From contig CAWELJ010000014.1 in NCBI GenBank assembly GCA_963809825.1, positions 1 through 64,000 on the forward strand: DNA of 64,000 bases, written 5' to 3'. This document shows, one piece after another, positions 1 through 8,914 of this stretch. The DNA comes from Bog-473 sp963809825. GTDB taxonomy: Bacteria; Actinomycetota; Acidimicrobiia; Acidimicrobiales; RAAP-2. The first letter of the stretch is position 1. Every line of letters starts with the position of its first letter. A program made the translations under genes and the position numbers. Under the pieces are notes generated by a model, which saw only the letters and a program-made list of their open reading frames with translations, did no database searches and was not told where the DNA came from.

Positions 1-2032
1 CCCGAAGGTGCGGGGTACCAAGAGGTTGAGGTCTCCCATCCGATCAACGGCCGCTACCAGGGTGAGGTCCAGCCGATCGTGTCCGGCTCGCACGCGGTGG
101 TCGAGTCGCATCCGTTTCTGCGGTCTCTCGATTCGGTCGCTGTCGAGGTGTCGGCGTGGCCGACGCGACCGAATTGCGGTCGCCGACAGACGCTGCTCTC
201 GACGTGGGAGCAGGGGAGTGGGCTCGCGCTCGCGTCGACGGCGATGGCCACGCAGTCGCCGAGTTCGGCGGAAGCTACGGCCAGCGCCCGTCGGTGTTGC
301 GAACCGAGCGCCCGCTCGCCGCTCATCGCTGGACGCAGCTCAAGGTGACCTACGATGCGGCGAGCCGCCGAGGCGTGCTCGTGGCGACACCACAGCCGTT
401 GTCACCCGCCGAGCGGCTGACCATGTCGCCTTCTGAGGCATCAGGCGTCTTCGACGCCTCCGTGTCCTCTGGGGGCCCGCCCTTCTTTCCGCCGAGGACA
501 TCGGAGGCGACCAGGCCCGGGAACCATTTCAACGGCCGCCTCGACGGTTGCCGACTTGGCTCGGCGGTGGGCCTCCCGCACGAGGCGCAGTGGGACTTCG
601 GGGCCGACATCGGGACGGACAGGATCTCCGACTCCGGTGGGCACGGGCTGCACGGCTCCACCCGACAACTGCCCACTCGAGCGGTCCCGGCGTGCACTGG
701 AACGGTCAGGTGCACGACTGGCGTCAGGATCGCTCCCACTACGGAGCGATCCACTTCCACGAGGACGATCTTGCCGACGCCGGGTGGACGCCGTCTTGCG
801 AACTGGCCGTGACCGAAGCTCTGGCGAGCGGCGTGTACGCGCTGCGGGTGCGCACCGCTTCGAGCGAGGACTACATGCCCTTCTTCGTCCTGCCGGCGGA
901 GCATGCCACCCCGGCTCCGGTGGGTACCTGGCTCCGACGGTCACCTATCGCGCCTACGCCAACATCCGCCTCACCGCCACGACCGACCACATCTTCGGCA
1001 ACGACAGCCCGGCCGAGATGCCCAACGAGCGCTTCTTGCGCGAGCATCCCGAGTGCGGACCCGGAACCTACGCCCATCACCACGATGGCAGCGGGGTGAT
1101 CTTCAGCTCGCACCTGCGGCCTGTCTTGAACCTCAAGCCGAAGTGTGGACTCTGGGGGTTCACCGCTGACACCAACGTGACGGCATGGCTGGAGCAGACC
1201 GGGGTCACCTTCGACGTGCTGACCGATGACGCCCTACACTACCGCGGCCTCGACCTCCTGGGCCGCTACCGGGTGCTCGTCACCGGGACCCACCCCGAGT
1301 ACTGGACGACGCCCATGCTCGATGCCCTCGAGTCGTACCTGGCGGGCGGCGGGCGTCTGCTCTATCTCGGCGGGAACGGCTTCTATTGGAGAGCGGCGTT
1401 CCACCCGGCCTATCCGTCGTCGGTCGAGGTCCGTCGGGCCGAAGACGGAACGCAGGTACTGGATCTCCGAGCCCGGTGAGTACGTACACGAAGCCACCGG
1501 CGAGCTGGGCGGACTCTGGCGGCGGCTAGGACGCCCGCCCAATCTGTTGACGGGCATCGGCTTCGCCGCGCAGGGCTTCGGCGACTCTGGCTTCTACCGC
1601 CGAAACCCCGAGTGGGACGATCCCCGGGTCTCCTTTGCGGTCGAGGGAATCGAGGGGCCGGGCTGCTTTGGCGATCACGGGACGGTCGGAGGCGGCGCCG
1701 CCGGCCAGGAGATCGACCGTTACGACGCAAAGCTCGGTTCTCCCACACACGCCATCGTGCTGGCTTCGTCGGACGGCCTCGGAGAGGACATGTTGAGAAC
1801 CAAGGAGGAATTCGTCGCCACCGGGGTTCCCGACAGGGGCTCGGAGGTGCGCTCAGACGTCGTGTTCTTCGAAGGACCGGAGGGCGGTGCCGTGTTCTCG
1901 GCCGGGAGCATCGCCTGGGCGGCCAGCTTGGCGACCAACGAGTACGACAACGACGTCGCGCGGCTCACGACGAATGTCTTGCATCGCTTCGTCGATCCCG
2001 AGCCCTTTCCGATCGAGGAGTTCGGGGGGTGA
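1..2032 (+). pseudogene. N,N-dimethylformamidase large-subunit-like gene, frame-broken and cut by the left edge
   Basis: The translation resembles the beta/large subunit of N,N-dimethylformamidase, which hydrolyses DMF to dimethylamine and formate. Readable homology jumps between frames: frame 1 from the edge (SHPINGRYQG...) to about 220, frame 3 to about 685 (HFNGRLDGCRL), frame 2 to about 925 (HDWRQDRSHYGAIHFHEDDL), frame 1 to about 1460 (TGTHPEYWTTPMLDALESYL), then frame 2 to the TGA ending at 2032 (GEYVHEATGELGGLWRR). Four frame changes in 2 kb mean it cannot be translated as one protein as written. The 5' end lies outside the window. Either the gene is decayed or the local sequence has several indel errors. 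No small subunit gene is visible. Family assignment is fairly confident; functionality is doubtful. Confidence 0.75.
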
Positions 2033-2138
2033 CGCCAGTCCGGATGCGAGGTGGCTGGTCGAAGGGGCGAGGTCTGTGCACTCGGGGCGCGGAGTCGTTT
2101 GACACCAGCTCGATGAACCCTACGAAAGAAGAGGCACG

Positions 2139-3347
2139 ATGAAAGTCGCAGCACTGGGGGGCTGCGGTGGCATGGGCCGCTACGCCGTCCGCACCGCGGC
2201 CGACTACGACTTCGTCGACGAGATCGTCGTCACCGACGTCGACCTGGAGCGAGCACAGGCGTTCGTGGCGTCGGTTGCGCCCAAGGCTCATGCGGTCGCG
2301 GTGGACGCCACCGATGACGCATCGCTCGACGCCGCGATCGCCGGGTGCGACGTCGTCTTGAACACGGTCGGCCCCTTCTACCGTTTTGGTGTGCCGATTC
2401 TTCGGGCGGCCATCAGGGGCGGGGCGTGCTATCTCGACATCAACGACGACTGGGAACCGACCCTGGACATGCTCGAGCTGGCGCCCGAAGCTCGAGACGC
2501 CGGCGTCACTGCCGTGGTCGGGCTCGGGGCGAGCCCAGGGGTCTCGAACCTGCTGGCCCTCAAGGCGATGGAGGGATTCGACCACGTCGAGCGGATCGTC
2601 ACCGGGTGGAGCTTCGGCTACAGCGATCGGGTCCTCTCCGAGGGCCAAGGGGACCGCACCAGCGCCGCCCTGGTCCACTGGGTTCATCAGTGCTCGGGCA
2701 CCATCCGTGTCTTTCGAGACGGCAACCCGGTCGATGTCAAACCCCTCGACGAGCTCAGCGTGGACTACCCGGGCCTTGGCGTAGGGCGCGCGTGGACGGT
2801 CGGGCATCCCGAGGCGGTCACGCTGCCTCGTAGTCAACCGGTCGCTTCCAGCGTGAACGTGATGGTTGGCTCCTCGTTCGTCATCGAGGTCCTGCGGCGA
2901 CTCGCTCGCCAGGTTGACGAAGGGACGCTCAGTGTCGAAGACGCCGCTGCGCTGATGGCGACGAACGAGCCACCGGGCACCGAGATCGCCGACGTCCCCC
3001 AATCCGTGCGTTTCCCCTCGATGTTCGCTCATGCCAGCGGCGTCCGCGACGGCCGTGTGGTTCGCCAGGCGGCGATGGTCGTAGCAATGCCCGAGTCCGG
3101 TATGGGCGGTGCGACCGGCGTGCCGCTCGCTTGCGGGCTCGCCGAACTGGCGGCCGGGCGCTTGGATCGACCGGGCGTCTTCACCCCCGAGGAGATCATC
3201 GACCCCGAGACGTTCCTGTCCGAGGTCGGCCGGCACTGCCCCCCGCAGCGCGCCGCCAGCGAGCTCGTCCTTGTCGCCGACTCCGATGACGAGGAATCGA
3301 AACAACTTTCGACGGCGTCGCCCCCACCAGGGGGACCCCGGTCCTAA
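2139..3347 (+). CDS. Saccharopine dehydrogenase-like NAD(P)-binding oxidoreductase
   Basis: A 402-residue protein of the saccharopine dehydrogenase / homospermidine-synthase-like superfamily. The N-terminal Rossmann fold starts at residue 1 with a glycine-rich loop (GGCGGMGRYAV), followed by an acidic residue after beta-2 (VVTDVDLERA) and the motif DVVLNTVGPFYRFG typical of the family. A conserved GLGASPGVSNLL segment opens the catalytic domain. The ATG is preceded by a purine-rich GAAGAAGAGG. It lies 106 bp after the broken dimethylformamidase-like gene and just before a solute-binding protein, suggesting a catabolic or uptake cluster. The substrate cannot be told. The last 25 residues (Ser/Pro-rich) look like a variable tail. 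Confidence 0.8.
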   Translation: MKVAALGGCGGMGRYAVRTAADYDFVDEIVVTDVDLERAQAFVASVAPKAHAVAVDATDDASLDAAIAGCDVVLNTVGPFYRFGVPILRAAIRGGACYLDINDDWEPTLDMLELAPEARDAGVTAVVGLGASPGVSNLLALKAMEGFDHVERIVTGWSFGYSDRVLSEGQGDRTSAALVHWVHQCSGTIRVFRDGNPVDVKPLDELSVDYPGLGVGRAWTVGHPEAVTLPRSQPVASSVNVMVGSSFVIEVLRRLARQVDEGTLSVEDAAALMATNEPPGTEIADVPQSVRFPSMFAHASGVRDGRVVRQAAMVVAMPESGMGGATGVPLACGLAELAAGRLDRPGVFTPEEIIDPETFLSEVGRHCPPQRAASELVLVADSDDEESKQLSTASPPPGGPRS

Positions 3348-3397
3348 CCCCGACACACCTCGGGGGACTTAGCTCGCTTCGGCGAAAGGGAGGATTC

Positions 3398-5056
3398 ATG
3401 GTTGCAAAATTCGATCGTCGCTCGCTGCTCCTCGGCGGGGCCGCGGCCGCGGGCTTGGCCGGCGCATCCGCGCTGGGGCTCGGATGGGACGACATCGCGG
3501 CCGCGTCAACGAACGGCCCCGACCGCAACGGCGTCTCCAAGGCGACACCCAAGAAGGGTGGCTCGCTCACCTTCGGCGTCAACGCCGAGGAGCAAGGGTT
3601 CGACCCGACGAAGGGCCGCTTCGACCAGGTCGGCGTGATGTACGCCCGTACGGTGTTCGACCCCCTCACCATCGTCTTGTCCAACGGCGACTGGGCGCCC
3701 TATCTGGCCGAGTCGGTCGTGCCGAACTCGACCTACACCACGTGGACGATCACCTTGCGCCCCAACGTCCTTTTTCACGACGGCACGCCGTGTGACGGCG
3801 CCGCGCTGCTGACCAACCTCGAGGCACAGTCCAAGTCGCTCCTCACCGGGCTCGTCCTCAGTCCGACGCTGCTGTCGATTACCCAGACCGGAGCGCTGTC
3901 GGCCGCAATCAGCTTCAAGAAGCCCTGGGTGCCGTTCCCCTACTACCTGTCCGGCGGCATCGGGGGGCAGATCGCCTACGTCGTCGCACCGTCGATGTTG
4001 TCCAACCCGAACGGGACATCGCACCCGGTGGGCACGGGGCCCTTCGTGTTCAAGGAGTGGATCCCCAACGACCACTTCACCGCCACCGCCAATCCCAACT
4101 ACTGGCGTCCTGGCCTGCCCCACCTCGCGGAGATCACGTTCAAGCCGATCCCCAACGAGGAGGCCCGGGCCGAGGCACTCAAGTCCGGCACGATCGACCT
4201 CATGGTGACCGACACGCCGCAGATCATTACGCAGTTCCGTGGCAACCGGAGCTACTCGTACATCGACGACAGCACTCATGTCGCAGGCGAGCCAGACATG
4301 AACTGCATCCAACTCAACTGCCTGAAGCCGCCGTTCAACAGCGCCACGGTGCGACTTGCCGCCGCCATGGCCGTCAATCGATCCCAATACGCCCGCGTCA
4401 TCGACGACAACGTGCTCGCGGTCAGCAACGGCCTCTTCGCGCAGGGGTCCCCCTACTACGCCGCGACGCCATATCCCAGCTTCAACCCTTCGCAGGCAGC
4501 AAAGCTGGTCAAGGACGCCGAGAGGGCGAGCGGCGGACCGATCTCTTTCACCCACGGAACGATCAACTCACCAGCGCAGATACGCGCCCAGCAGTACCTC
4601 CAACAGGCATGGCAATCCGTGGGATTCCAGGTCAAGACGACCATCGTCGAACAGAACAATCTCATCAACAATGCACTGGCCGGCACGTACCAGGCGCTGT
4701 CGTGGCGGAGCTTCGGCGCCGTCGACCCCGACCTCAACTACATCTTCTTGAGCAGCACGACGGTGAGCTCGGGGTCCCTGTCCATCAACATGGCCCGCAA
4801 CGCCGACCCGGCGATCGAGACGGCGCTCCTGGCGGGTCGCTCGAGTTCCGACTCCTCGGTCCGTGCCGCGTCCTACAAGACGGTCAACAAACGCATCGCG
4901 CTCGACCTTCCGTACCTATGGACAGACCGGACCGTCTGGGCCATCATCGGCCATCCGAAGGTGGAGAACTTCAACAACCCCACGACGCCGCACGGCCAAC
5001 CCGCCTTCGGCATGATTGGCGGCTCCATTTGGCCGGCCCAGATCTGGGTGAGCTGA
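3398..5056 (+). CDS. ABC transporter substrate-binding protein, family 5 (peptide/nickel/opine type), Tat-exported
   Basis: A 552-residue extracytoplasmic solute-binding protein of the SBP_bac_5 family. The N-terminus is a twin-arginine signal (DRRSLLLGGAAAAGLAGAS), so it is probably exported folded. The mature part starts near KKGGSLTFGV and keeps the family landmarks: an FDPLT segment, W-x-ITLRPNVLFHDGTP near residue 120, and the GTGPFVFKEW segment near residue 205. AAGGGAGG lies 7-8 bases before the ATG. No permease or ATPase genes follow; the next 680 bp are gene-poor, so the receptor is either an orphan or its partners have been lost. Ligand unknown: short peptides, opines or other small organics are possible for the family. 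Confidence 0.88.
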   Translation: MVAKFDRRSLLLGGAAAAGLAGASALGLGWDDIAAASTNGPDRNGVSKATPKKGGSLTFGVNAEEQGFDPTKGRFDQVGVMYARTVFDPLTIVLSNGDWAPYLAESVVPNSTYTTWTITLRPNVLFHDGTPCDGAALLTNLEAQSKSLLTGLVLSPTLLSITQTGALSAAISFKKPWVPFPYYLSGGIGGQIAYVVAPSMLSNPNGTSHPVGTGPFVFKEWIPNDHFTATANPNYWRPGLPHLAEITFKPIPNEEARAEALKSGTIDLMVTDTPQIITQFRGNRSYSYIDDSTHVAGEPDMNCIQLNCLKPPFNSATVRLAAAMAVNRSQYARVIDDNVLAVSNGLFAQGSPYYAATPYPSFNPSQAAKLVKDAERASGGPISFTHGTINSPAQIRAQQYLQQAWQSVGFQVKTTIVEQNNLINNALAGTYQALSWRSFGAVDPDLNYIFLSSTTVSSGSLSINMARNADPAIETALLAGRSSSDSSVRAASYKTVNKRIALDLPYLWTDRTVWAIIGHPKVENFNNPTTPHGQPAFGMIGGSIWPAQIWVS

Positions 5057-5075
5057 ACCGGACACCACAAAGGGC

Positions 5076-5100
5076 ACGAGTTCGAATCTCATCTCAGGCT
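5076..5100 (+). other. Possible tRNA T-arm/3'-end remnant
   Basis: ACGAG-TTCGAAT-CTCAT forms a T-arm-like hairpin (four of five stem pairs; C-A mismatch at pair two) with a canonical TTCGAAT loop, followed by CTCAGGC and T like a 3' acceptor strand plus discriminator. No matching GCCTGAG 5' strand or anticodon arm is seen upstream. It could be a relic of a tRNA integration site, or chance. Confidence 0.3.
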
Positions 5101-5575
5101 TCAAAGCACTGGTTACAACATTGCGCACATTCGAGCAGCGCATTATCCCAACATGCTCGCCGAAGAGGTTCCTATTCGTCTCCTGGCCTGGTTCCTTGCG
5201 GTGGTCGGGACCTGCGTCGATCCGATGACTCCAGGCTCTTCAGGCGCCGAATGCCTTCTGTCCTCAAGCCGCGTCCGGGACTCTCGAGTGCCTGTGCACG
5301 TTCCCGCATCTCCTGAGTGACTACAAGGGCGTTCAAGCTGGCCCTGAAGAGCCGCTTCGCTGCGTGTCCTCGCCCCGCCTTTGGCGGTCCCTTGACCGTC
5401 TCGCGCCCGTTGGCGTCGACGCCAGGTACAACGCCCTGATGCTTCACAAGAGTCAACCGTCGCGCGCAATCCGCTGCGACGGATCGGGAAAATACGGTTT
5501 CGAGCGGTCATCAACGGCGAGACCGTACTTCCATCTAGCTGGGATTATTCCAATTGGTGCTGTTCAGAATCCTCG

Positions 5576-5622
5576 TCCGGGGCTGCCGCTAGGTTGAGAG
5601 TTCGAGTCTCTCCCCCGGAGCA
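5576..5622 (+). pseudogene. Truncated tRNA-like element, tRNA-Gln-type ends without D and anticodon arms
   Basis: TCCGGGG (5576-5582) pairs perfectly with CCCCGGA (5613-5619), giving a seven-pair acceptor stem. A perfect T-arm, GAGAG-TTCGAGT-CTCTC, occupies 5596-5612, and GCA follows. Only 13 bases separate the 5' acceptor strand from the T-arm, so the D arm and anticodon arm are absent. The acceptor and GCA end match the usual bacterial tRNA-Gln pattern. It looks like an internally deleted tRNA-Gln gene or an attachment-site relic; it cannot decode. Confidence 0.55.
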
Positions 5623-5733
5623 TTTCTGACATTGTCGAATGCGTGCACGATCGTGCGCCTTCTAGGGAATATTCGACTTCGAGGCCCGCTCCGTCCTCGG
5701 CTCCAATGCAAGTGCCGTGACTATCCTGCATCC

Positions 5734-6147
5734 ATGGTGACGGAGGGGAAAGGGACGAGCGAGCCCAGCCTCCCGCTCATCCTCGCGCGCGAGCTCGCTG
5801 CCAACCTGGCGACGCCGATGTTCCTGATCGATGCCGGAGGCGTCCTGGTGTACTTCAACGAAGCGGCTGAACTCTTGCTCGGAAAGAGCTACGGCGAAAT
5901 CGGCGGTATTTCTGCCCTCGAGTTCGGAGCCATGTTGGAGCTGGAAAATGTCGACGGGACGCCAATGAGGCGCCGCGACTCGCCCGCAGGCGTCGCGTTT
6001 TACGAGCGCGAGCCTGCCCACCGAACGCTTCTGGCCACGACCCTCGATGGGTCCCGCCAGCCGTTCGAGGTCACCGCGTACCCTCTCTTCGGTCATATTG
6101 GCGAGATGCACGGCGTGCTGACCGTGTTTTGGCGGGCGAAAGGATGA
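5734..6147 (+). CDS. PAS-domain protein
   Basis: A 137-residue single-domain PAS sensor-like protein with no output domain. After a short leader, ANLATPMFLIDAGGVLVYFN and the EAAELLLGKSYGEI helix are typical PAS core elements, and the closing strands appear at FEVTAYPLFG and GVLTVFW. The ATG at 5734 begins MVTEGKG. Its stop overlaps the start of the next gene by four bases (ATGA), so the two are probably translated in a coupled way. The context suggests that it senses a small ligand or redox state and pairs with the metallo-hydrolase. Ligand and partner are inferred, not shown. Confidence 0.8.
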   Translation: MVTEGKGTSEPSLPLILARELAANLATPMFLIDAGGVLVYFNEAAELLLGKSYGEIGGISALEFGAMLELENVDGTPMRRRDSPAGVAFYEREPAHRTLLATTLDGSRQPFEVTAYPLFGHIGEMHGVLTVFWRAKG

Positions 6148-7040
6148 GGATCCGCGTGTGGGGTTGCCGCGGATCGCTGGCCGCGCCGGGCGCCGAAACG
6201 CTCAGATACGGAGGCAACACCTCGTGCGTGGAGGTGCGTGGAGACAACGGCGAGGTGCTGGTGCTCGATGCCGGCACGGGGATGCGTCCGCTCGGTGTCG
6301 CGATGAGCAACGATGGCGAAGCGCGAATCGACGTACTGCTCAGCCACCTCCATCTGGACCACTTGCAAGGGCTTGGCTTTTTCCGCCCGCTCTTTGACTC
6401 AGGTCGCGAGATTCACATTTGGGGCCCACCCTCTCCCGTTCAATCGCTGGCCGACAGAATCTCGATGTACCTGTCACCGCCACTTTTTCCGGTGCGACTG
6501 GCGGATATTCCGGCCCACCTGGAATTTCACGACGCCCCGGAGGAACCAATTTCGATCGGCTCGTTGATCGTGCGAGCGTCCTTGGTCACCCATCAGGGGC
6601 CGACGGTCGGGTACCGCATAGAGGAACGGGGGCGTTCGCTCGTCTATCTTCCCGATCACGAGCCCGGACTCGGACTGGGTCTCTCCGAGCGCCCGGTCGA
6701 ATGGGTGAGCGGCTACAACTTGGCCCACCGCACCGACCTGCTCTTGCATGATGCCCAGTACGGCGATGGCGAGTATCCCCATCACATCGGGTGGGGCCAC
6801 TCGGCTATCGCACACGTCGTTGACTTTGCACGTATGGCTGAGGTCGACCGCTTGCTCCTGTTTCACCATGATCCGTACCACACCGACGACGAATTGGAGT
6901 CGATGGTCGGCGATGCACAGAGGTGCTGGGGTGCCCAAAGCGAACGAGTGCAGGCCGCGTGCGAGGGTATGACGGTGACGTTCGCCGCGGATGGCGTCGT
7001 GATAGACCCTGCCGGCGGTCGCGCTCGAACCAACTCGTGA
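6144..7040 (+). CDS. MBL-fold metallo-hydrolase
   Basis: A 298-residue metallo-beta-lactamase-fold hydrolase of the PhnP/COG1235-like type. It starts MRIRVWGCRGSLAAPG, a characteristic opening of this group, and carries the metal motif HLHLDH at residues 68-73. Later metal-ligand candidates are visible: H in SLVTHQGPTVG, D in LLLHDAQY, and H in LLFHHDPYHTD. I prefer the ATG at 6144, which overlaps the PAS gene stop, over a TTG at 6129. With the PAS gene it forms a two-gene unit, perhaps a signalling enzyme and its sensor. Substrate unknown; phosphodiesterase-type chemistry is common in the family. Confidence 0.85.
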   Translation: MRIRVWGCRGSLAAPGAETLRYGGNTSCVEVRGDNGEVLVLDAGTGMRPLGVAMSNDGEARIDVLLSHLHLDHLQGLGFFRPLFDSGREIHIWGPPSPVQSLADRISMYLSPPLFPVRLADIPAHLEFHDAPEEPISIGSLIVRASLVTHQGPTVGYRIEERGRSLVYLPDHEPGLGLGLSERPVEWVSGYNLAHRTDLLLHDAQYGDGEYPHHIGWGHSAIAHVVDFARMAEVDRLLLFHHDPYHTDDELESMVGDAQRCWGAQSERVQAACEGMTVTFAADGVVIDPAGGRARTNS

Positions 7041-7228
7041 CCTCTGTGCGTGCGTGACGTTGCAGTCCTGCGTACGAACCACGGCTGGTCGGGCAAAGGC
7101 ACCGATGACGGTTGGCGAGAATCTGAACTCGAGGCGATGTTGCAGTGTCGCGCCCGGCGAATGTAGGTGGTTACGCCTCGTGCTCTGGCCCGGGGGCCTG
7201 GCCGTCTCGGGCTAGAAACTGGGTCGCC
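7041..7228. other. Intergenic; apparent composition boundary
   Basis: No gene is recognised. From here rightward the coding DNA becomes more uniformly GC-rich, and gene style changes to tight high-GC operons. This may mark the right edge of a less native segment. Confidence 0.35.
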
Positions 7229-8359
7229 ATGGCGAGCGCCGCAGCGGAAACGGGTCTGGACATCTTTCGGGGCGAGCTGCGCTCCTGGCTGGCCGACCAC
7301 CTCACCGACGAAGTGGTCCGGGCCGGGAGCCAGCAGGTCGAAGGCGCCAACCTCGAGATCCTGCGCTGGTGGAACCGGACCCTCGCCGACGGCGGGTGGG
7401 CGGCGCCGTCGTGGCCGGTCGAGCACGGGGGGCGCGGAGCCGGCGTCGACGAGCAGCTCGTCTACCTCGAGGAGATGAGCCGGGTGCGGGCCCCGGGGCC
7501 GCTGAACGTGATCGGCGTCTCGAACATCGCCCCGGCGATCATGCACTTCGGCACCGCGGGGCAGAAGCAGCGGTTCCTCACGCCGATGCTCCGGGGGGAC
7601 GAGATCTGGTCGCAGGGCATGTCCGAGCCCGACGCCGGCTCGGACCTCGCTGCGCTGCGGACCCAGGCTGTCGAGGATGGCGACGACTTCGTGATCAACG
7701 GGCAGAAGACATGGAACTCCATGGGCCACTTCGCCGACTGGTGCCAGCTCTACGTGCGGACGGACCCGACCGCGAAGAAGCACCGGGGGATCACCTGTTT
7801 CCTCGTCGACCTCACGACGGTGGGCATCGAGGCCCGTCCGCTGACGACCATCACGGGTGGGCAGTCCTTCGCCGAGCTCTTCTTCTCCGACGTGCGCGTC
7901 CCCCGCTCGGCCATGTTGGGTTCGCTCCACGAGGGCTGGGGGGTCGCCATGACGACGCTCAGTCACGAGCGTGCCGGCGTGGCGAGACTGCACCTCGGCC
8001 TGGCCAACAAGCTCGACGACCTCCTGGCCGATCCGAGGGCCGCCGAGGGCTTGCGAGACCCCCGGCTGCGGGAGCGCCTGGCCCGTGCCTATGCCGACAT
8101 TGCGTGCATGCGCTATCTCACCGAGCGCTCCCTGGCCGACCCGTCGGCCGCCGGCGCCAGCGGCAGCCTTGCCAAGCTGGCCTGGGCCCGCTGCGACCAG
8201 GAGCTGGCGAACCTGGCGGTGGACCTCATCGGGCCTGGGTCACTCGCAGACCGCTGGGGAGAAAACCTGCTGGCGGTGCGCCAGGCATCCATCGCCGGCG
8301 GGACGTCGGAGATCAACCGCAACATCGTGGCCGAACGCGTGCTCGGGTTGCCCCGGTGA
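7229..8359 (+). CDS. Acyl-CoA dehydrogenase family protein
   Basis: A 376-residue FAD-dependent acyl-CoA dehydrogenase, an enzyme that introduces an alpha-beta double bond into acyl-CoA thioesters and passes electrons to ETF. Family landmarks include GWAAPSWPVEHGGRG near residue 55, the flavin-binding QGMSEPDAGSDLA, FVINGQKTWNS, and the C-terminal RQASIAGGTSEINRNIVAER. The ATG at 7229 is preferred over an upstream ATG at 7145, which adds an unfamily-like leader. It heads a run (DUF35, thiolase-like, CMD-like) that together looks like side-chain or ring degradation of a CoA-bound compound, as in steroid catabolism. Specific substrate not determinable. Confidence 0.9.
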   Translation: MASAAAETGLDIFRGELRSWLADHLTDEVVRAGSQQVEGANLEILRWWNRTLADGGWAAPSWPVEHGGRGAGVDEQLVYLEEMSRVRAPGPLNVIGVSNIAPAIMHFGTAGQKQRFLTPMLRGDEIWSQGMSEPDAGSDLAALRTQAVEDGDDFVINGQKTWNSMGHFADWCQLYVRTDPTAKKHRGITCFLVDLTTVGIEARPLTTITGGQSFAELFFSDVRVPRSAMLGSLHEGWGVAMTTLSHERAGVARLHLGLANKLDDLLADPRAAEGLRDPRLRERLARAYADIACMRYLTERSLADPSAAGASGSLAKLAWARCDQELANLAVDLIGPGSLADRWGENLLAVRQASIAGGTSEINRNIVAERVLGLPR

Positions 8360-8464
8360 TCCCGCGGACGGCCGGGTTGGGACGGGCGCCGGCACGACAT
8401 CTAGCGTGACGCCGGCACTACCGTTCACACGCCCGCACGCCCGGCCGACCGAAACGAGGAGCGC

Positions 8465-8914
8465 ATGGCCCGTGTCGCCATTGAGGAGGGGTTCTTCCGG
8501 ATCCCCGAGGACCCCGCGGAGCCACCGCGGCTGCTCGGCAGCCGCTGCCCGGCCTGCGGCGAGGTGTTCTTCCCGCGGCGGCTCGTGTGCGCCAAGTGCC
8601 TGCACGAGGGCACCGAGGACACGGAGCTGTCGACGTCGGGGACGATCCATACCTGGACGTACTGCCACGTGCCAATGTTCGGCAAGAAGGACGCCGATGT
8701 GGCCGGGTACGGCGTGGCGCAGGTCGACCTGCCGGAGGGGCCGCGTGTGCAGTCGATCCTCTCGGGCGAGCGCGAGGAATTCTCCATCGGCAGGACGGTT
8801 GAGCTCGACCTCGAGACGCTGCGGCAGAACTCGAACGGGGACGACGTGGTGATCTACCGCTTCCGGCCGCCGCGCGACGCGGCCGCTGGCGCCGGTGGCG
8901 GGAGTGGGGCATGA
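8465..8914 (+). CDS. DUF35 / OB-fold zinc-ribbon protein, partner of the thiolase-like protein
   Basis: A 149-residue DUF35 protein: an N-terminal zinc ribbon with Cys28, Cys31, Cys42 and Cys45 (RCPACGEVFFPRR...CAKC) followed by an OB-fold (TSGTIHTWTYCHVP). DUF35 proteins form complexes with thiolase-superfamily proteins; in actinobacterial sterol side-chain degradation the DUF35 part of ChsH2 is needed for the Ltp2 aldolase. Here the DUF35 protein stands alone rather than fused to a MaoC hydratase. Its TGA overlaps the ATG of the thiolase-like gene (ATGA at 8911), a strong sign that the two products assemble. The Gly/Ala-rich C-terminus is probably disordered. Confidence 0.88.
   Translation: MARVAIEEGFFRIPEDPAEPPRLLGSRCPACGEVFFPRRLVCAKCLHEGTEDTELSTSGTIHTWTYCHVPMFGKKDADVAGYGVAQVDLPEGPRVQSILSGEREEFSIGRTVELDLETLRQNSNGDDVVIYRFRPPRDAAAGAGGGSGA

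Larger units (their letters stand above)
5057..5733. other. Gene-poor stretch with tRNA-like remnants
   Basis: No convincing protein gene lies here; the short open frames lack ribosome sites and family-like sequence. The base composition is visibly more AT-rich in places than the flanks. Two segments look like 3' halves of tRNA genes (listed separately at 5076-5100 and 5576-5622). Together with the broken gene at the left edge, this suggests a rearranged or island-boundary region. Confidence 0.5.
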
